Positions 28,629-39,375 of a stretch of 64,000 nucleotides of DNA are shown here, piece by piece. The stretch covers positions 1 through 64,000 of the forward strand of contig NZ_BCYR01000004.1 of NCBI RefSeq assembly GCF_001598295.1. The letters are read 5' to 3'. The position numbers were made by a program, and so were the translations under genes. Position 1 is the first letter of the stretch. Each line of letters begins with the position of its first letter. The notes beneath the pieces were generated by a model. The model did no database searches, had not been told where the DNA came from, and was given only the letters and a program-made list of their open reading frames with translations. The stretch comes from Klebsiella ornithinolytica NBRC 105727 = ATCC 31898. Its GTDB lineage: Bacteria; Pseudomonadota; Gammaproteobacteria; Enterobacterales; Enterobacteriaceae.

Positions 28629-29138
28629 TCAGATAGGTTTGGCCAGAATATGTAGCGTGCTCGTCTGGGTTGCGGAGCGGAATACGCTGTCTTTCACATA
28701 TTGCATACCTGAACGCTCATAAAAACGCCTGGCGCCGGGGTTGCTGGCGAGGACTTCCAGCCACAGCCAGTCGTCACCCGCCGCCTTTGCCCGCGCTTCA
28801 ACGGCGCTAAAAATCTGCTCACCGTAGCCATGCCCTGTTTCAGTCGGCAGTAAATAGAGCTTATGCAGCAACGTGCCGCGCGGACCGTCGGACGCTATCG
28901 GCTGATGGCAGCTGTATTTCGCGAAGCCGACAGGATGCCGGGCTTCGGCAATCAGCCAGCAGCTGCGCTCATCGGCGAGGCTGCGGTGAAGGGCGGGCAG
29001 GGAGTACTCCTGCTGGAGGAAGTGCGCCAGCTCGCTGGCGCTGTGCCAGAGGTGGGCGAAGTGGTGGCGATAGCTAGCGTTCCCCATTTCACTCAGCAGG
29101 GGAGCGTCTTCCCGGTGCGCCGTACGTATTGTCAGCAT
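28629..29138 (-). CDS. GNAT-family N-acetyltransferase
   Basis: A 169-residue GNAT acetyltransferase. The acetyl-CoA-binding region is seen in LYLLPTETGHGYGEQIF, followed by LEVLASNPGARRFYERSGM. The ATG at 29138 (MLTIRTAHRED) has AAGGA seven bases upstream; an upstream in-frame start lacks a site. The acceptor substrate is unknown. It pairs with the hexapeptide acyltransferase in the pgi-psiE interval, where E. coli K-12 has yjbEFGH. Confidence 0.8.
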   Translation of the reverse strand: MLTIRTAHREDAPLLSEMGNASYRHHFAHLWHSASELAHFLQQEYSLPALHRSLADERSCWLIAEARHPVGFAKYSCHQPIASDGPRGTLLHKLYLLPTETGHGYGEQIFSAVEARAKAAGDDWLWLEVLASNPGARRFYERSGMQYVKDSVFRSATQTSTLHILAKPI

Positions 29139-29284
29139 TGCTGTATCCTTTTTAACCCGCCAGTCTGGCAAGTGATTGTTACATTTGACGCAACAGACGC
29201 AAAAAGTTAACGAATAATATCGATCTGGATCACGTTTTTGCGTTATACAGATCGGCAGGAATAACGAATATAAGAGGTACGCAT

Positions 29285-29695
29285 ATGCCGTCGGTCTATC
29301 GTCCGTTGGTCAATTTTGTGGCGACCGCCATGCAGGCAGTTTTGAATCTGGCGCTGCTGTGTCTGGGGGTCATCCTGGTGGTTTTTCTGGGGAAAGAGAC
29401 GTTCCATCTGGCGCATGTCCTGTTTACTCCGGAGCCGGTGAGTAAGTACAAGCTGGTCGAAGGGCTGGTGGTTTATTTTCTCTATTTCGAGTTTATCGCG
29501 CTGATTGTGAAGTACTTTGAGTCGGGCTTTCACTTTCCGCTGCGCTATTTTGTCTATATCGGCATTACGGCGATTGTGCGTCTGATTATTGTCGATCACG
29601 AATCGCCGATGGCGGTGCTTATCTATTCGGCAGCGATCCTGATTCTGGTGATTACGCTGTGGCTGTGTAACTCCAACCGCCTGAAACGCGAATAA
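29285..29695 (+). CDS. psiE: Phosphate-starvation-inducible membrane protein PsiE
   Basis: A small inner-membrane protein of 136 residues with four hydrophobic segments, ending in a basic CNSNRLKRE tail. E. coli PsiE is induced by phosphate starvation and repressed by cAMP-CRP; its biochemical role is unknown. The start at 29285 follows AAGAGG. It is convergent with malG, with no xylE between them. Confidence 0.9.
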   Translation: MPSVYRPLVNFVATAMQAVLNLALLCLGVILVVFLGKETFHLAHVLFTPEPVSKYKLVEGLVVYFLYFEFIALIVKYFESGFHFPLRYFVYIGITAIVRLIIVDHESPMAVLIYSAAILILVITLWLCNSNRLKRE

Positions 29696-29720
29696 AAAAA
29701 AGCGGCCTCCAGAGGCCGCT
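29694..29720 (-). terminator. malG/psiE terminator hairpin
   Basis: AGCGGCCTCCAGAGGCCGCT is a near-perfect palindrome with seven A residues on its left, giving a U tract on the minus strand. It ends the malEFG transcript and probably also stops psiE readthrough. Confidence 0.85.
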
Positions 29721-29890
29721 GACCAACAGTCACAAAACTTAATTTATGTAGGGTCCAGTTGAGGATAGCAGTGGCATTTGCCTTACTTTTTCAGCTGAGG
29801 GCGGTAGTTGCCGTACCCGGTTGGGGTTCGTGTACAGCAACTAAGTCACCGTCCCTCCTCTGAAATTTGGGGCGGGTATAACGATGAAAC
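29721..29890 (-). ncRNA. Structured malG 3' UTR, candidate MalH-like sRNA
   Basis: Between the malG stop and its terminator are 170 bases with no ORF but with clear structure: AGTTGCTGTAC pairs with GTACGGCAACT around a CCCCAACC-containing loop, and GAGGGACGG precedes it. E. coli is reported to make the sRNA MalH from the malG 3' UTR. Position and the strong terminator fit such an RNA here. Sequence identity to MalH was not checked. Confidence 0.4.
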
Positions 29891-30781
29891 TTAACCTTTC
29901 ACCCCGCCTGCCGTCAGGCCGTTAACCAGCCAGCGCTGGGCCAGCAGGAAGACAACCGTAATCGGAATGGCGGAGAGCACCGCCGCAGCGGCAAAGTCAC
30001 CCCACAGGTAGTTCTGCGGGTTGAGATACTGTTGCATACCTACGGCCAGGGTATAGCTGTTCACATCGCGCAGCAGCAGCGAGGCTACCGGGACTTCGGT
30101 AATCGCAGCAATGAACGACAGAATAAATACGACGGCCAGAATCGGTACCGACAGCGGCAACAGGACCAGACGGAAGGCCTGCCACGGCGTCGCGCCATCC
30201 AGCGCCGCCGCTTCTTCCAGCGAGCCGTCGATGGTTTCGAAGTAGCCCTTAATCGTCCAGACGTGCAGCGCGATGCCGCCCATATAGGCGAAGATGACGC
30301 CGCCGTGGGTGTTCAGGCCGACGAACGGTAAATACTGGCCGAGGCGGTCAAACAAGGCGTATAGCGCCACCAGCGACAGCACCGCCGGGAACATCTGGAA
30401 AATCAGCATCCCTTTCAGCAGGGTCGCTTTGCCCGGGAAGCGCATACGGGCAAAGGCGTAGGCGCAGGTCGTGGACAGCGCCACGATACCGATGGCGGTG
30501 ATCCCGGCCACTTTCACCGAGTTCCACAACCATAGCAGAACCGGGAAAGGTGGCGGGGTGACGCGGCCGTCAGCGTGTTCGACGCTGAAGCCCAGCGCCA
30601 GCCGCCAGTGCTCCCAGGAGATTTGGTCCGGGATCAGGCTGCCGGTGGCGAAGTTACCCTCGCGCAGAGAGATAGCAATAACCATCAGCAGCGGGAACAT
30701 AATCGCCGCGATGAAAACCAGCAGCAGGAGGTGCGTGGTGAGCAGACGCAGCTTCTGAGATTTGGGTTGTACCATAGCCAT
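29891..30781 (-). CDS. malG: Maltose/maltodextrin ABC transporter permease MalG
   Basis: Inner-membrane permease that pairs with MalF in the MalFGK2 importer. It has 296 residues and six predicted helices. The EAA loop that docks on MalK is [17 protein letters not shown] near residue 190. The ATG at 30781 gives [10 protein letters not shown] as in E. coli. It is separated from malF by 156 bases that hold a large palindrome, unlike the short E. coli gap. Confidence 0.97.
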   Translation of the reverse strand: MAMVQPKSQKLRLLTTHLLLLVFIAAIMFPLLMVIAISLREGNFATGSLIPDQISWEHWRLALGFSVEHADGRVTPPPFPVLLWLWNSVKVAGITAIGIVALSTTCAYAFARMRFPGKATLLKGMLIFQMFPAVLSLVALYALFDRLGQYLPFVGLNTHGGVIFAYMGGIALHVWTIKGYFETIDGSLEEAAALDGATPWQAFRLVLLPLSVPILAVVFILSFIAAITEVPVASLLLRDVNSYTLAVGMQQYLNPQNYLWGDFAAAAVLSAIPITVVFLLAQRWLVNGLTAGGVKG

Positions 30782-30808
30782 AATATTTTTATTCCCCTTG
30801 ATACCGCT

Positions 30809-30928
30809 CCAGGCTATCTCACTTGCCATTTTGAACCCGGGCAGTGCTCATCATCCTCACGTACTACGTGTACGCTCCGGTTCTTGCGCGCTGGCCGGGC
30901 CCAAACTGGCTGCGTCAATGACGCCTGG
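30809..30928. repeat. Large imperfect palindrome between malF and malG
   Basis: The arms 30825-30864 and 30870-30910 are inverted copies (GCCATTTTGAACCCGGGCAG against GCCAGTTTGGGCCCGGCCAG on the other strand), meeting at GTAC-TACGT-GTAC; outer CCAGGC/GCCTGG ends extend it to about 120 bases. It is neither REP nor canonical ERIC. Size and structure are like a dispersed enterobacterial palindromic element. Confidence 0.7.
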
Positions 30929-30937
30929 TTATTCCAG

Positions 30938-32482
30938 TTAGTCGAATTTCATTCGTGTGGCTTTCAGGTTAACAATCGCCAGTACGCCCACCAGCAGGAA
31001 GATCAGGGTGGCAATCGCTGCCGCCAGACCGAAGTCCTGACCGCCGCCGCCTTCGAAGGCGATACGGTAGGTGTAGCTGACCAGCAGGTCGGTATAACCG
31101 GCCGGCGTGGTGGTGCCGAGACGGTCCGGACCACCGTTGGTTAACAGCTGAATCAACACGAAGTTGTTAAAGTTAAAGGCGAAGCTGGCGATCATCAGCG
31201 GCGTCAGCGGCTTAATCAGCAGCGGCAGCGTAATCTTAAAGAAGTTCTGGAACGGACCGGCGCCGTCCATTGCCGATGCTTCGTACAGGTCGTCAGGAAT
31301 CGCTTTCAGCAGGCCCATGCACAGAATCATCATGTACGGGTAGCCCAGCCAGGTGTTGACGATGACGATCATCGAACGCGCGGTGGTCGGGTCGCTGAAC
31401 CAGGCCGGTTTGATGCCGAACAACGCGCTGAGCATCATGTTGATTTCACCAAAGCTCTGGTTGAACAGCCCTTTGAAAATCAGAATCGAGATAAACGACG
31501 GTACGGCGTAAGGCAGAATCAGCAGAACACGGTAAATCGCTTTACCTTTCAAGGATTCCCACTGTACGAGGCAGGCGAGGATCATGCCCACGGCCACGGT
31601 CAGAATCACGGTCAGGACTGAGAAGACCACCGTCCAGACGAAGATAGCGAAGAACGGTTTCTGAATCCCTTCGTCGGTAAAGACGCGGGTGAAGTTATCC
31701 CAGCCGATCCCGACGGTGTAGCCCGGGCTCAGCTTCTCAGCGCCCCAGCTACCGTCGGCGTTGATGGACTGGTAGAAACCGACGTCATTGTTCGGACGAT
31801 ATTTTACGCCGCTCTGGTTGTTGGCCAGCGTGCCATCATTGGCCAGCGTATACAGCGGCTGGGTACCGGAGAACTGGCGCAGTGAGCTCATGATCACTTT
31901 GCTGTCGTCAGGCAGGATGGCGGTCAGCTGGTTCAGCGCGGTGCGGTTTTGGGTGATGATCCGCAGGTTTGCGCGTTCACCTTCCGGCAGCGCTTCAGCT
32001 TCTTTTAAGGCCAGTTTCTGCTCGCCGCCGAGTTTAAAGGCATCGGAGACGTAATTTTTGCCGCTGTCGCCATCGGTCAGCGCCAGTTTCCACTCATCTC
32101 CCGCCGGGAACAGCGAGAAGTTGTAGGATTTACCGGCCTGGAACGAGCGATCCATCAGCACTTCCTGAGCGCGCTCAAAGGTTAGCTGGTTGGTGCTGCT
32201 GTAGTTGGTGAAGGCGATGGCGATGGTACAGACCAGCGGGAACAGGACGAACAGCCCCATCCCGGCGAGCCCCGGGTAGACATAGCGCCAGGCATAGGCC
32301 TTGCGGTTGGTAAAGATATACAGGCCAGCTGAGCTTAAAATCAGCGTCAGGATGGCAAACAGGTACTCCCCCTGGGCGTACATCAAAACGACAAGGTAAC
32401 CCACCAGCAGGCACAGCAAGCCAATCACAGACCATGTCAGCTGCGGGCTTTGCCACCAGTGTTTCTTTTTAACGACATCCAT
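30938..32482 (-). CDS. malF: Maltose/maltodextrin ABC transporter permease MalF
   Basis: Inner-membrane permease of 514 residues, as in E. coli. After three N-terminal helices comes the large periplasmic P2 domain (about 93-275) that contacts MalE, then five helices with the EAA loop YEASAMDGAGPFQNFFKI near residue 400. The ATG at 32482 gives MDVVKKKHWWQS, with GAGG upstream. It ends VNLKATRMKFD, as in E. coli. Confidence 0.97.
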   Translation of the reverse strand: MDVVKKKHWWQSPQLTWSVIGLLCLLVGYLVVLMYAQGEYLFAILTLILSSAGLYIFTNRKAYAWRYVYPGLAGMGLFVLFPLVCTIAIAFTNYSSTNQLTFERAQEVLMDRSFQAGKSYNFSLFPAGDEWKLALTDGDSGKNYVSDAFKLGGEQKLALKEAEALPEGERANLRIITQNRTALNQLTAILPDDSKVIMSSLRQFSGTQPLYTLANDGTLANNQSGVKYRPNNDVGFYQSINADGSWGAEKLSPGYTVGIGWDNFTRVFTDEGIQKPFFAIFVWTVVFSVLTVILTVAVGMILACLVQWESLKGKAIYRVLLILPYAVPSFISILIFKGLFNQSFGEINMMLSALFGIKPAWFSDPTTARSMIVIVNTWLGYPYMMILCMGLLKAIPDDLYEASAMDGAGPFQNFFKITLPLLIKPLTPLMIASFAFNFNNFVLIQLLTNGGPDRLGTTTPAGYTDLLVSYTYRIAFEGGGGQDFGLAAAIATLIFLLVGVLAIVNLKATRMKFD

Positions 32483-32515
32483 GGGGATCATCCTCTACAG
32501 CGGTGAAAACTTATT

Positions 32516-32595
32516 TGTCAGGCCGCGCTTATGCTCGCCTGACCTACGGCCCAGGCCGTAGTTGTAAGGCGGGTAAGCGTAAGCGCCACCCGCCA
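32516..32595. repeat. REP pair between malE and malF
   Basis: Two REP-like units, TGTCAGGCCGCGCTTATGC.. and TGTAAGGCGGGTAAGCG..GCCACCCGCCA, flank CCTACGGCCCAGGCCGTAG. E. coli has REPs in the same gap, where they stabilise the upstream malE mRNA and so favour binding-protein production. Confidence 0.8.
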
Positions 32596-32600
32596 TTTTC

Positions 32601-33860
<1,260 letters not shown>

Positions 33861-33869
33861 TTAACAACC

Positions 33870-34100
33870 CCTTTCCATCCTCCCTATGTCTACGCCCCAC
33901 CCGTGGTTTGTGTGATCTGCATTGCAGAAATGCCCGTATTGGGGTCTGGAGCACATAAAAACGGGGCCATTTTTGCTACTTGCATCACGAAAATGGCTTT
34001 GCCACGCCATCCCCCGCAGCGAGGGGCAATCTCTCATCCTCCCGTCTCCTCCCCCATAAAAAAGGCGGGGGTGGAGGATTCACCAGGTGAATGAATGCCG
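33870..34100. promoter_or_regulatory. Divergent malEFG / malK-lamB-malM control region
   Basis: MalT-box-like sequences (core GGAKGA) appear on the minus strand at 33875-33884 and 34007-34016, and as the pair 34034-34043 and 34046-34055; one plus-strand copy, GGAGGATT, is at 34073-34080. TGTGATCTGCATTGCA at 33911-33926 is a good CRP site. The arrangement matches the E. coli malEp-malKp region, where MalT, maltotriose and CRP activate both promoters. The 369-base gap holds no other feature. Confidence 0.85.
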
Positions 34101-34160
34101 CATAGTCAGCCCATCTTGAATGTGTCTTTTAGTGACAGGTTGTAACGAAGGGAGATGGGG

Positions 34161-35270
34161 ATGGCGAGCGTACAGCTGCGAAATATAACGAAAGCCTGGG
34201 GTGACGTGGTGGTGTCGAAAGATATCAATCTCGACATCCAGGAAGGGGAGTTCGTGGTGTTTGTCGGGCCATCGGGCTGCGGCAAATCAACCCTGCTGCG
34301 TATGATTGCCGGGCTGGAAACCATAACCAGTGGTGATTTATTTATTGGTGATGCGCGAATGAACGATATCCCTCCTGCCGAACGCGGTATCGGGATGGTG
34401 TTCCAGTCGTATGCGCTTTACCCTCATCTTTCCGTTGCGGAAAACATGTCCTTCGGCCTCAAGCTGGCCGGTGCTAAAAAAGAGTTAATTAACCAGCGCG
34501 TCACCCAGGTAGCGGAAGTGCTGCAGCTGGCGCATTTGCTGGAGCGTAAGCCGAAGGCATTATCCGGTGGACAGCGTCAGCGTGTGGCGATTGGCCGTAC
34601 CCTGGTTGCTGAACCCCGCGTGTTCCTGCTCGACGAACCACTTTCTAACCTCGACGCCGCGCTGCGTGTGCAGATGCGTATCGAAATCTCCCGTCTGCAT
34701 AAGCGCCTTGGGCGCACGATGATCTACGTTACCCACGATCAGGTCGAAGCGATGACGCTGGCCGACAAAATTGTGGTGCTGGACGCCGGCCGCGTGGCGC
34801 AGGTCGGGAAACCGCTGGAACTGTATCACTACCCGGCCGATCGCTTTGTTGCGGGCTTTATTGGTTCGCCAAAGATGAACTTCCTGCCGGTAAAAGTCAC
34901 CGCAACCGTCATTGAGCAGGTTCAGGTCGAACTGCCGAACCGCCAGCACGTCTGGCTGCCGGTGGACAGCGCCCGCGTTCAGGTTGGCGCCAACATGTCC
35001 TTAGGTATCCGTCCGGAACACCTGCTGCCCAGCGATATCGCCGACGTCACCCTTGAAGGGGTCGTTCAGGTGGTTGAGCAGCTTGGTCACGAAACACAAA
35101 TTCATATCCAGATCCCCGCCATCCGTCAAAACCTGGTTTACCGCCAGAACGACGTGGTGTTGGTAGAAGAGGGAGCCACATTCGCTATCGGTTTGCCACC
35201 AGAGCGCTGCCATTTATTCCGTGAGGATGGTACGGCGTGTCGTCGGTTGCATAAAGAGCCGGGCGTGTAA
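34161..35270 (+). CDS. malK: Maltose/maltodextrin ABC transporter ATPase MalK
   Basis: Cytoplasmic ATPase of MalFGK2; it also inhibits MalT and is a target of EIIA-Glc inducer exclusion. It has 369 residues. Walker A is GPSGCGKST at 36-44, the signature LSGGQRQR, Walker B VFLLDEP and the switch histidine VTHDQ. A C-terminal regulatory domain follows from about 235. The ATG at 34161 has AGGGAG six bases upstream; an earlier in-frame ATG at 34155 is too close. Two residues shorter than E. coli around LPNRQHVW. Confidence 0.97.
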   Translation: MASVQLRNITKAWGDVVVSKDINLDIQEGEFVVFVGPSGCGKSTLLRMIAGLETITSGDLFIGDARMNDIPPAERGIGMVFQSYALYPHLSVAENMSFGLKLAGAKKELINQRVTQVAEVLQLAHLLERKPKALSGGQRQRVAIGRTLVAEPRVFLLDEPLSNLDAALRVQMRIEISRLHKRLGRTMIYVTHDQVEAMTLADKIVVLDAGRVAQVGKPLELYHYPADRFVAGFIGSPKMNFLPVKVTATVIEQVQVELPNRQHVWLPVDSARVQVGANMSLGIRPEHLLPSDIADVTLEGVVQVVEQLGHETQIHIQIPAIRQNLVYRQNDVVLVEEGATFAIGLPPERCHLFREDGTACRRLHKEPGV

Positions 35271-35304
35271 GGCTTCCCATTAAAAAAAAACACGAACCCC
35301 ATAG

Positions 35305-36681
<1,377 letters not shown>

Positions 36682-36706
36682 TCCAACCTGACGTGTGATG
36701 ACCAAA

Positions 36707-36726
36707 AGAGGGGCGCAAGCCCCTCT
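36707..36726 (+). terminator. lamB-malM intergenic hairpin
   Basis: AGAGGGGCGCAAGCCCCTCT is a perfect hairpin 26 bases after lamB, followed by only ATCTT. It probably attenuates or protects the lamB mRNA rather than fully terminating, since malM is co-transcribed. Confidence 0.6.
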
Positions 36727-36788
36727 ATCTTCGGCTCAGCGGGCTATTGCCTGGCTACCGCTTGGCCATCGGAATTGAGGTGATAACA

Positions 36789-37739
36789 ATGAAAATGAAG
36801 AAAAGTCTCGTTGCCCTCTGCCTGTCCGCCGGCCTGCTGGCCAGCGTACCCGCAGTCAGTTTTGCTGATGTGAATTTTGTGCCGCAGAATACCTCTGCCG
36901 CACCGACCATCCCTGCTTCCGCGTTACAACAGCTAACCTGGACGCCGGTCGACCAATCGAAAACGCAAACCACGAAGTTAGCGACGGCAGGCCAGTCGCT
37001 GAACATCCCCGGCATCGTCGGCCCCGTGGCGGCCTACAGCGTCCCGGCAAATATCGGTGAGCTGACCCTGACTCTGACCAGTGAAGTCAATAAGCAAACC
37101 AGCGTTTATGCGCCAAATGTGCTGATTCTTGACCAGAATATGACGCCATCGGCGTTTTTCCCAAGCAGCTACTTCACCTATCTGGAGCCGGGCGTGATGA
37201 GCTCGGATCGCCTGGAAGGGGTGATGCGCCTGACGCCGGCTTTAGGTCAGCAAAAAATCTATGTGCTGGTCTTTACTACCCCGCAGGATTTGCAGCAGAC
37301 CACCAAATTAATCGATCCGGCGAAGGCCTACGCCAAAGGTACCGGTAATGCGGTGCCGGATATTCCGGATCCGATCGCCAAACATACCACCGAAGGTACC
37401 CTGGGTCTGAAGGTGAAAACCTCTTCCGGTTCCAGCGTGCTGGTTGGGCCGCTGTTTGGCTCCTCCGGTCCTGGGCCAGTGACCGTCGGCAATACGGCGG
37501 CACCGGTCTACAACGCGCCAGCCTCCGCGCCGGTTGTTGCTCCAGTTGCGGCGCCAGCGCCGGCTGCGAAGAGCGAACCGATGCTTGACGATACGGAAAC
37601 CTACTTTAACAACGGCATCAAACAGGCGGTTGCGAAAGGTGATATCGATAAAGCCCTCAAATTGATGAACGAAGCCGAACGCCTCGGTTCGAAATCTGCT
37701 CGTTCCACCTTTATCAGCAGTGTAAAAGGCAAGGGGTGA
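36789..37739 (+). CDS. malM: Maltose operon periplasmic protein MalM
   Basis: Periplasmic protein of the malK-lamB-malM operon with no established biochemical role. It has 316 residues against 306 in E. coli. A signal peptide of about 26 residues ends AVSFA. A Pro/Ala-rich linker (residues about 245-265, ASAPVVAPVAAPAPAAKS) is longer than in E. coli and accounts for the size. The ATG at 36789 follows GAGGTGAT. Confidence 0.94.
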   Translation: MKMKKSLVALCLSAGLLASVPAVSFADVNFVPQNTSAAPTIPASALQQLTWTPVDQSKTQTTKLATAGQSLNIPGIVGPVAAYSVPANIGELTLTLTSEVNKQTSVYAPNVLILDQNMTPSAFFPSSYFTYLEPGVMSSDRLEGVMRLTPALGQQKIYVLVFTTPQDLQQTTKLIDPAKAYAKGTGNAVPDIPDPIAKHTTEGTLGLKVKTSSGSSVLVGPLFGSSGPGPVTVGNTAAPVYNAPASAPVVAPVAAPAPAAKSEPMLDDTETYFNNGIKQAVAKGDIDKALKLMNEAERLGSKSARSTFISSVKGKG

Positions 37740-37777
37740 TCGTCTCCCCACAATGCTGATGTTTAGGCACAGCCTTT

Positions 37778-37807
37778 AGGTGCGTCCGCCTGGACGCACC
37801 TTTTTTT
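37778..37807 (+). terminator. malK-lamB-malM terminator
   Basis: AGGTGCGTCC/GGACGCACCT with a short loop is followed by seven T residues. Strong intrinsic terminator 38 bases after malM. Confidence 0.93.
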
Positions 37808-37928
37808 ATCGCGTGGCGGCTGCTGTTGCATGGCTGTTACGCCGATGATCGTATCTTGACGCTTTGCCCGCCCTGACTGGCTTATTCTGCGATACAATGC
37901 TGCTACGTTATGTAACGGAGAACCAGGC

Positions 37929-38426
37929 ATGTCACATCCTGCGCTTACGCAACTGCGTGCGCTGCGCTATTTTGCCGCGATACCCCCGCTGGAACCGCAC
38001 CTGCGCGACTGGCTGTTGCTGGAAGACTCAATGACTCAACGCTTTGAGCAACAAGGGAAAAAGGTCAGTGTTAATCGAGTCAACGAAGGTTTCGTCGGCC
38101 GGGAAGCGCTGGTGGGTGAAGAGGCGTTGCTGCCGGATGAAGCGCGTTACTGGCTGCGGGAAATCATCCTTTGCGCCAATGGTGAACCCTGGCTCGCTGG
38201 CCGAACGGTGGTGCCTGAGTCGACGCTGTGCGGCCCGGAGCTGGCTCTGCAGCAGCTGGGGCAGACGCCGCTGGGGCGTTATTTGTTCACGTCATCCACA
38301 TTAACCCGCGATTTTATTGAAATTGGGCGCACGGCAGAGCTGTGGGGGCGTCGTTCTCGCCTTCGGCTGAGCGGCAAACCGCTGCTGCTGACAGAACTTT
38401 TTCTGCCTGCGTCGCCGCTGTATTAA
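37929..38426 (+). CDS. ubiC: Chorismate pyruvate-lyase
   Basis: Converts chorismate to 4-hydroxybenzoate and pyruvate, the first committed step of ubiquinone synthesis. It has 165 residues, as in E. coli. Conserved C-terminal [27 protein letters not shown] and LFLPASPLY hold active-site residues including the glutamate in LTE. The start at 37929 follows ACGGAGAACC. ubiA begins 12 bases later, forming the ubiCA operon. Confidence 0.96.
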   Translation: MSHPALTQLRALRYFAAIPPLEPHLRDWLLLEDSMTQRFEQQGKKVSVNRVNEGFVGREALVGEEALLPDEARYWLREIILCANGEPWLAGRTVVPESTLCGPELALQQLGQTPLGRYLFTSSTLTRDFIEIGRTAELWGRRSRLRLSGKPLLLTELFLPASPLY

Positions 38427-38438
38427 GAGGAAAAGAAA

Positions 38439-39308
38439 ATGGAGAGGAGTCTGGCGCAGAATAAGCTGTTGGCGTTTCATCGCCTGATGCGTACTGACAA
38501 ACCCATTGGCGCGCTGCTGCTGCTGTGGCCGACGCTGTGGGCACTGTGGGTGGCGACGCCGGGGATTCCACCGCTGTGGATTCTGGCCGTTTTTGTCGCC
38601 GGTGTCTGGCTGATGCGCGCCGCCGGCTGCGTGGTGAATGATTACGCCGACCGAAAGTTTGACGGCCATGTCAAACGCACCGCCCGCCGTCCGTTACCCA
38701 GCGGCGATGTCTCGGAGAAAGAGGCCCGGATTCTGTTTGCCGTGCTGGTTTTGCTTTCGTTCCTGCTGGTGCTGACCTTAAACACCATGACTATCCTGCT
38801 TTCGGTTGCCGGGCTGGCGCTGGCGTGGGTGTATCCGTTTATGAAGCGCTACACTCATCTGCCGCAGGTGGTGCTGGGCGCAGCGTTCGGCTGGTCGATT
38901 CCGATGGCCTTCTCGGCGGTGAGCGAAGCGTTGCCGCTGAGCTGCTGGCTGATGTTCCTCGCCAATATTCTGTGGGCGGTGGCTTACGATACCCAGTACG
39001 CGATGGTCGACAGGGACGATGACGTCAAAATTGGGATTAAATCAACGGCGATCTTGTTCGGCGAACATGACCGTACCATTATCGGTATGTTGCAGATTGG
39101 GGTGCTGATACTATTGGCTGCCATCGGCTGGCTGAACGGGCTGCACTGGGAATATTACTGGTCGCTGTTTATCGCCGCAGGGCTGTTTTTCTGGCAGCAG
39201 AAGCTGATTTTCCGGCGCGAACGGGACGACTGCTTTAAAGCATTTTTAAATAATAACTACGTCGGACTGGTGGTGTTTCTCGGTCTGGCAATGAGCTATC
39301 TGCAGTAG
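38439..39308 (+). CDS. ubiA: 4-hydroxybenzoate octaprenyltransferase
   Basis: Inner-membrane prenyltransferase that attaches the octaprenyl chain to 4-hydroxybenzoate. It has 289 residues (290 in E. coli) and about eight or nine helices. The two aspartate-rich prenyl-diphosphate motifs are NDYADRKFD at 67-75 and [12 protein letters not shown] near 191-202. The start at 38439 has AAGAGGAAAAG upstream. It converges on plsB. Confidence 0.96.
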   Translation: MERSLAQNKLLAFHRLMRTDKPIGALLLLWPTLWALWVATPGIPPLWILAVFVAGVWLMRAAGCVVNDYADRKFDGHVKRTARRPLPSGDVSEKEARILFAVLVLLSFLLVLTLNTMTILLSVAGLALAWVYPFMKRYTHLPQVVLGAAFGWSIPMAFSAVSEALPLSCWLMFLANILWAVAYDTQYAMVDRDDDVKIGIKSTAILFGEHDRTIIGMLQIGVLILLAAIGWLNGLHWEYYWSLFIAAGLFFWQQKLIFRRERDDCFKAFLNNNYVGLVVFLGLAMSYLQ

Positions 39309-39311
39309 TCT

Positions 39312-39362
39312 CTTCCTTCCCCCGGCGTGCGGCGCGAACGCCATGGCCGGGGGAGAGGAAGG
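39312..39362. terminator. Convergent ubiA/plsB hairpin
   Basis: CTTCCTTCCCCCGGC and its near-inverse GCCGGGGGAGAGGAAG form a long GC-rich stem between the two converging genes. It lacks a clean U tract on either strand, so bidirectional termination is likely but not certain. Confidence 0.55.
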
Positions 39363-39375
39363 CCCGCCTCAGCCG

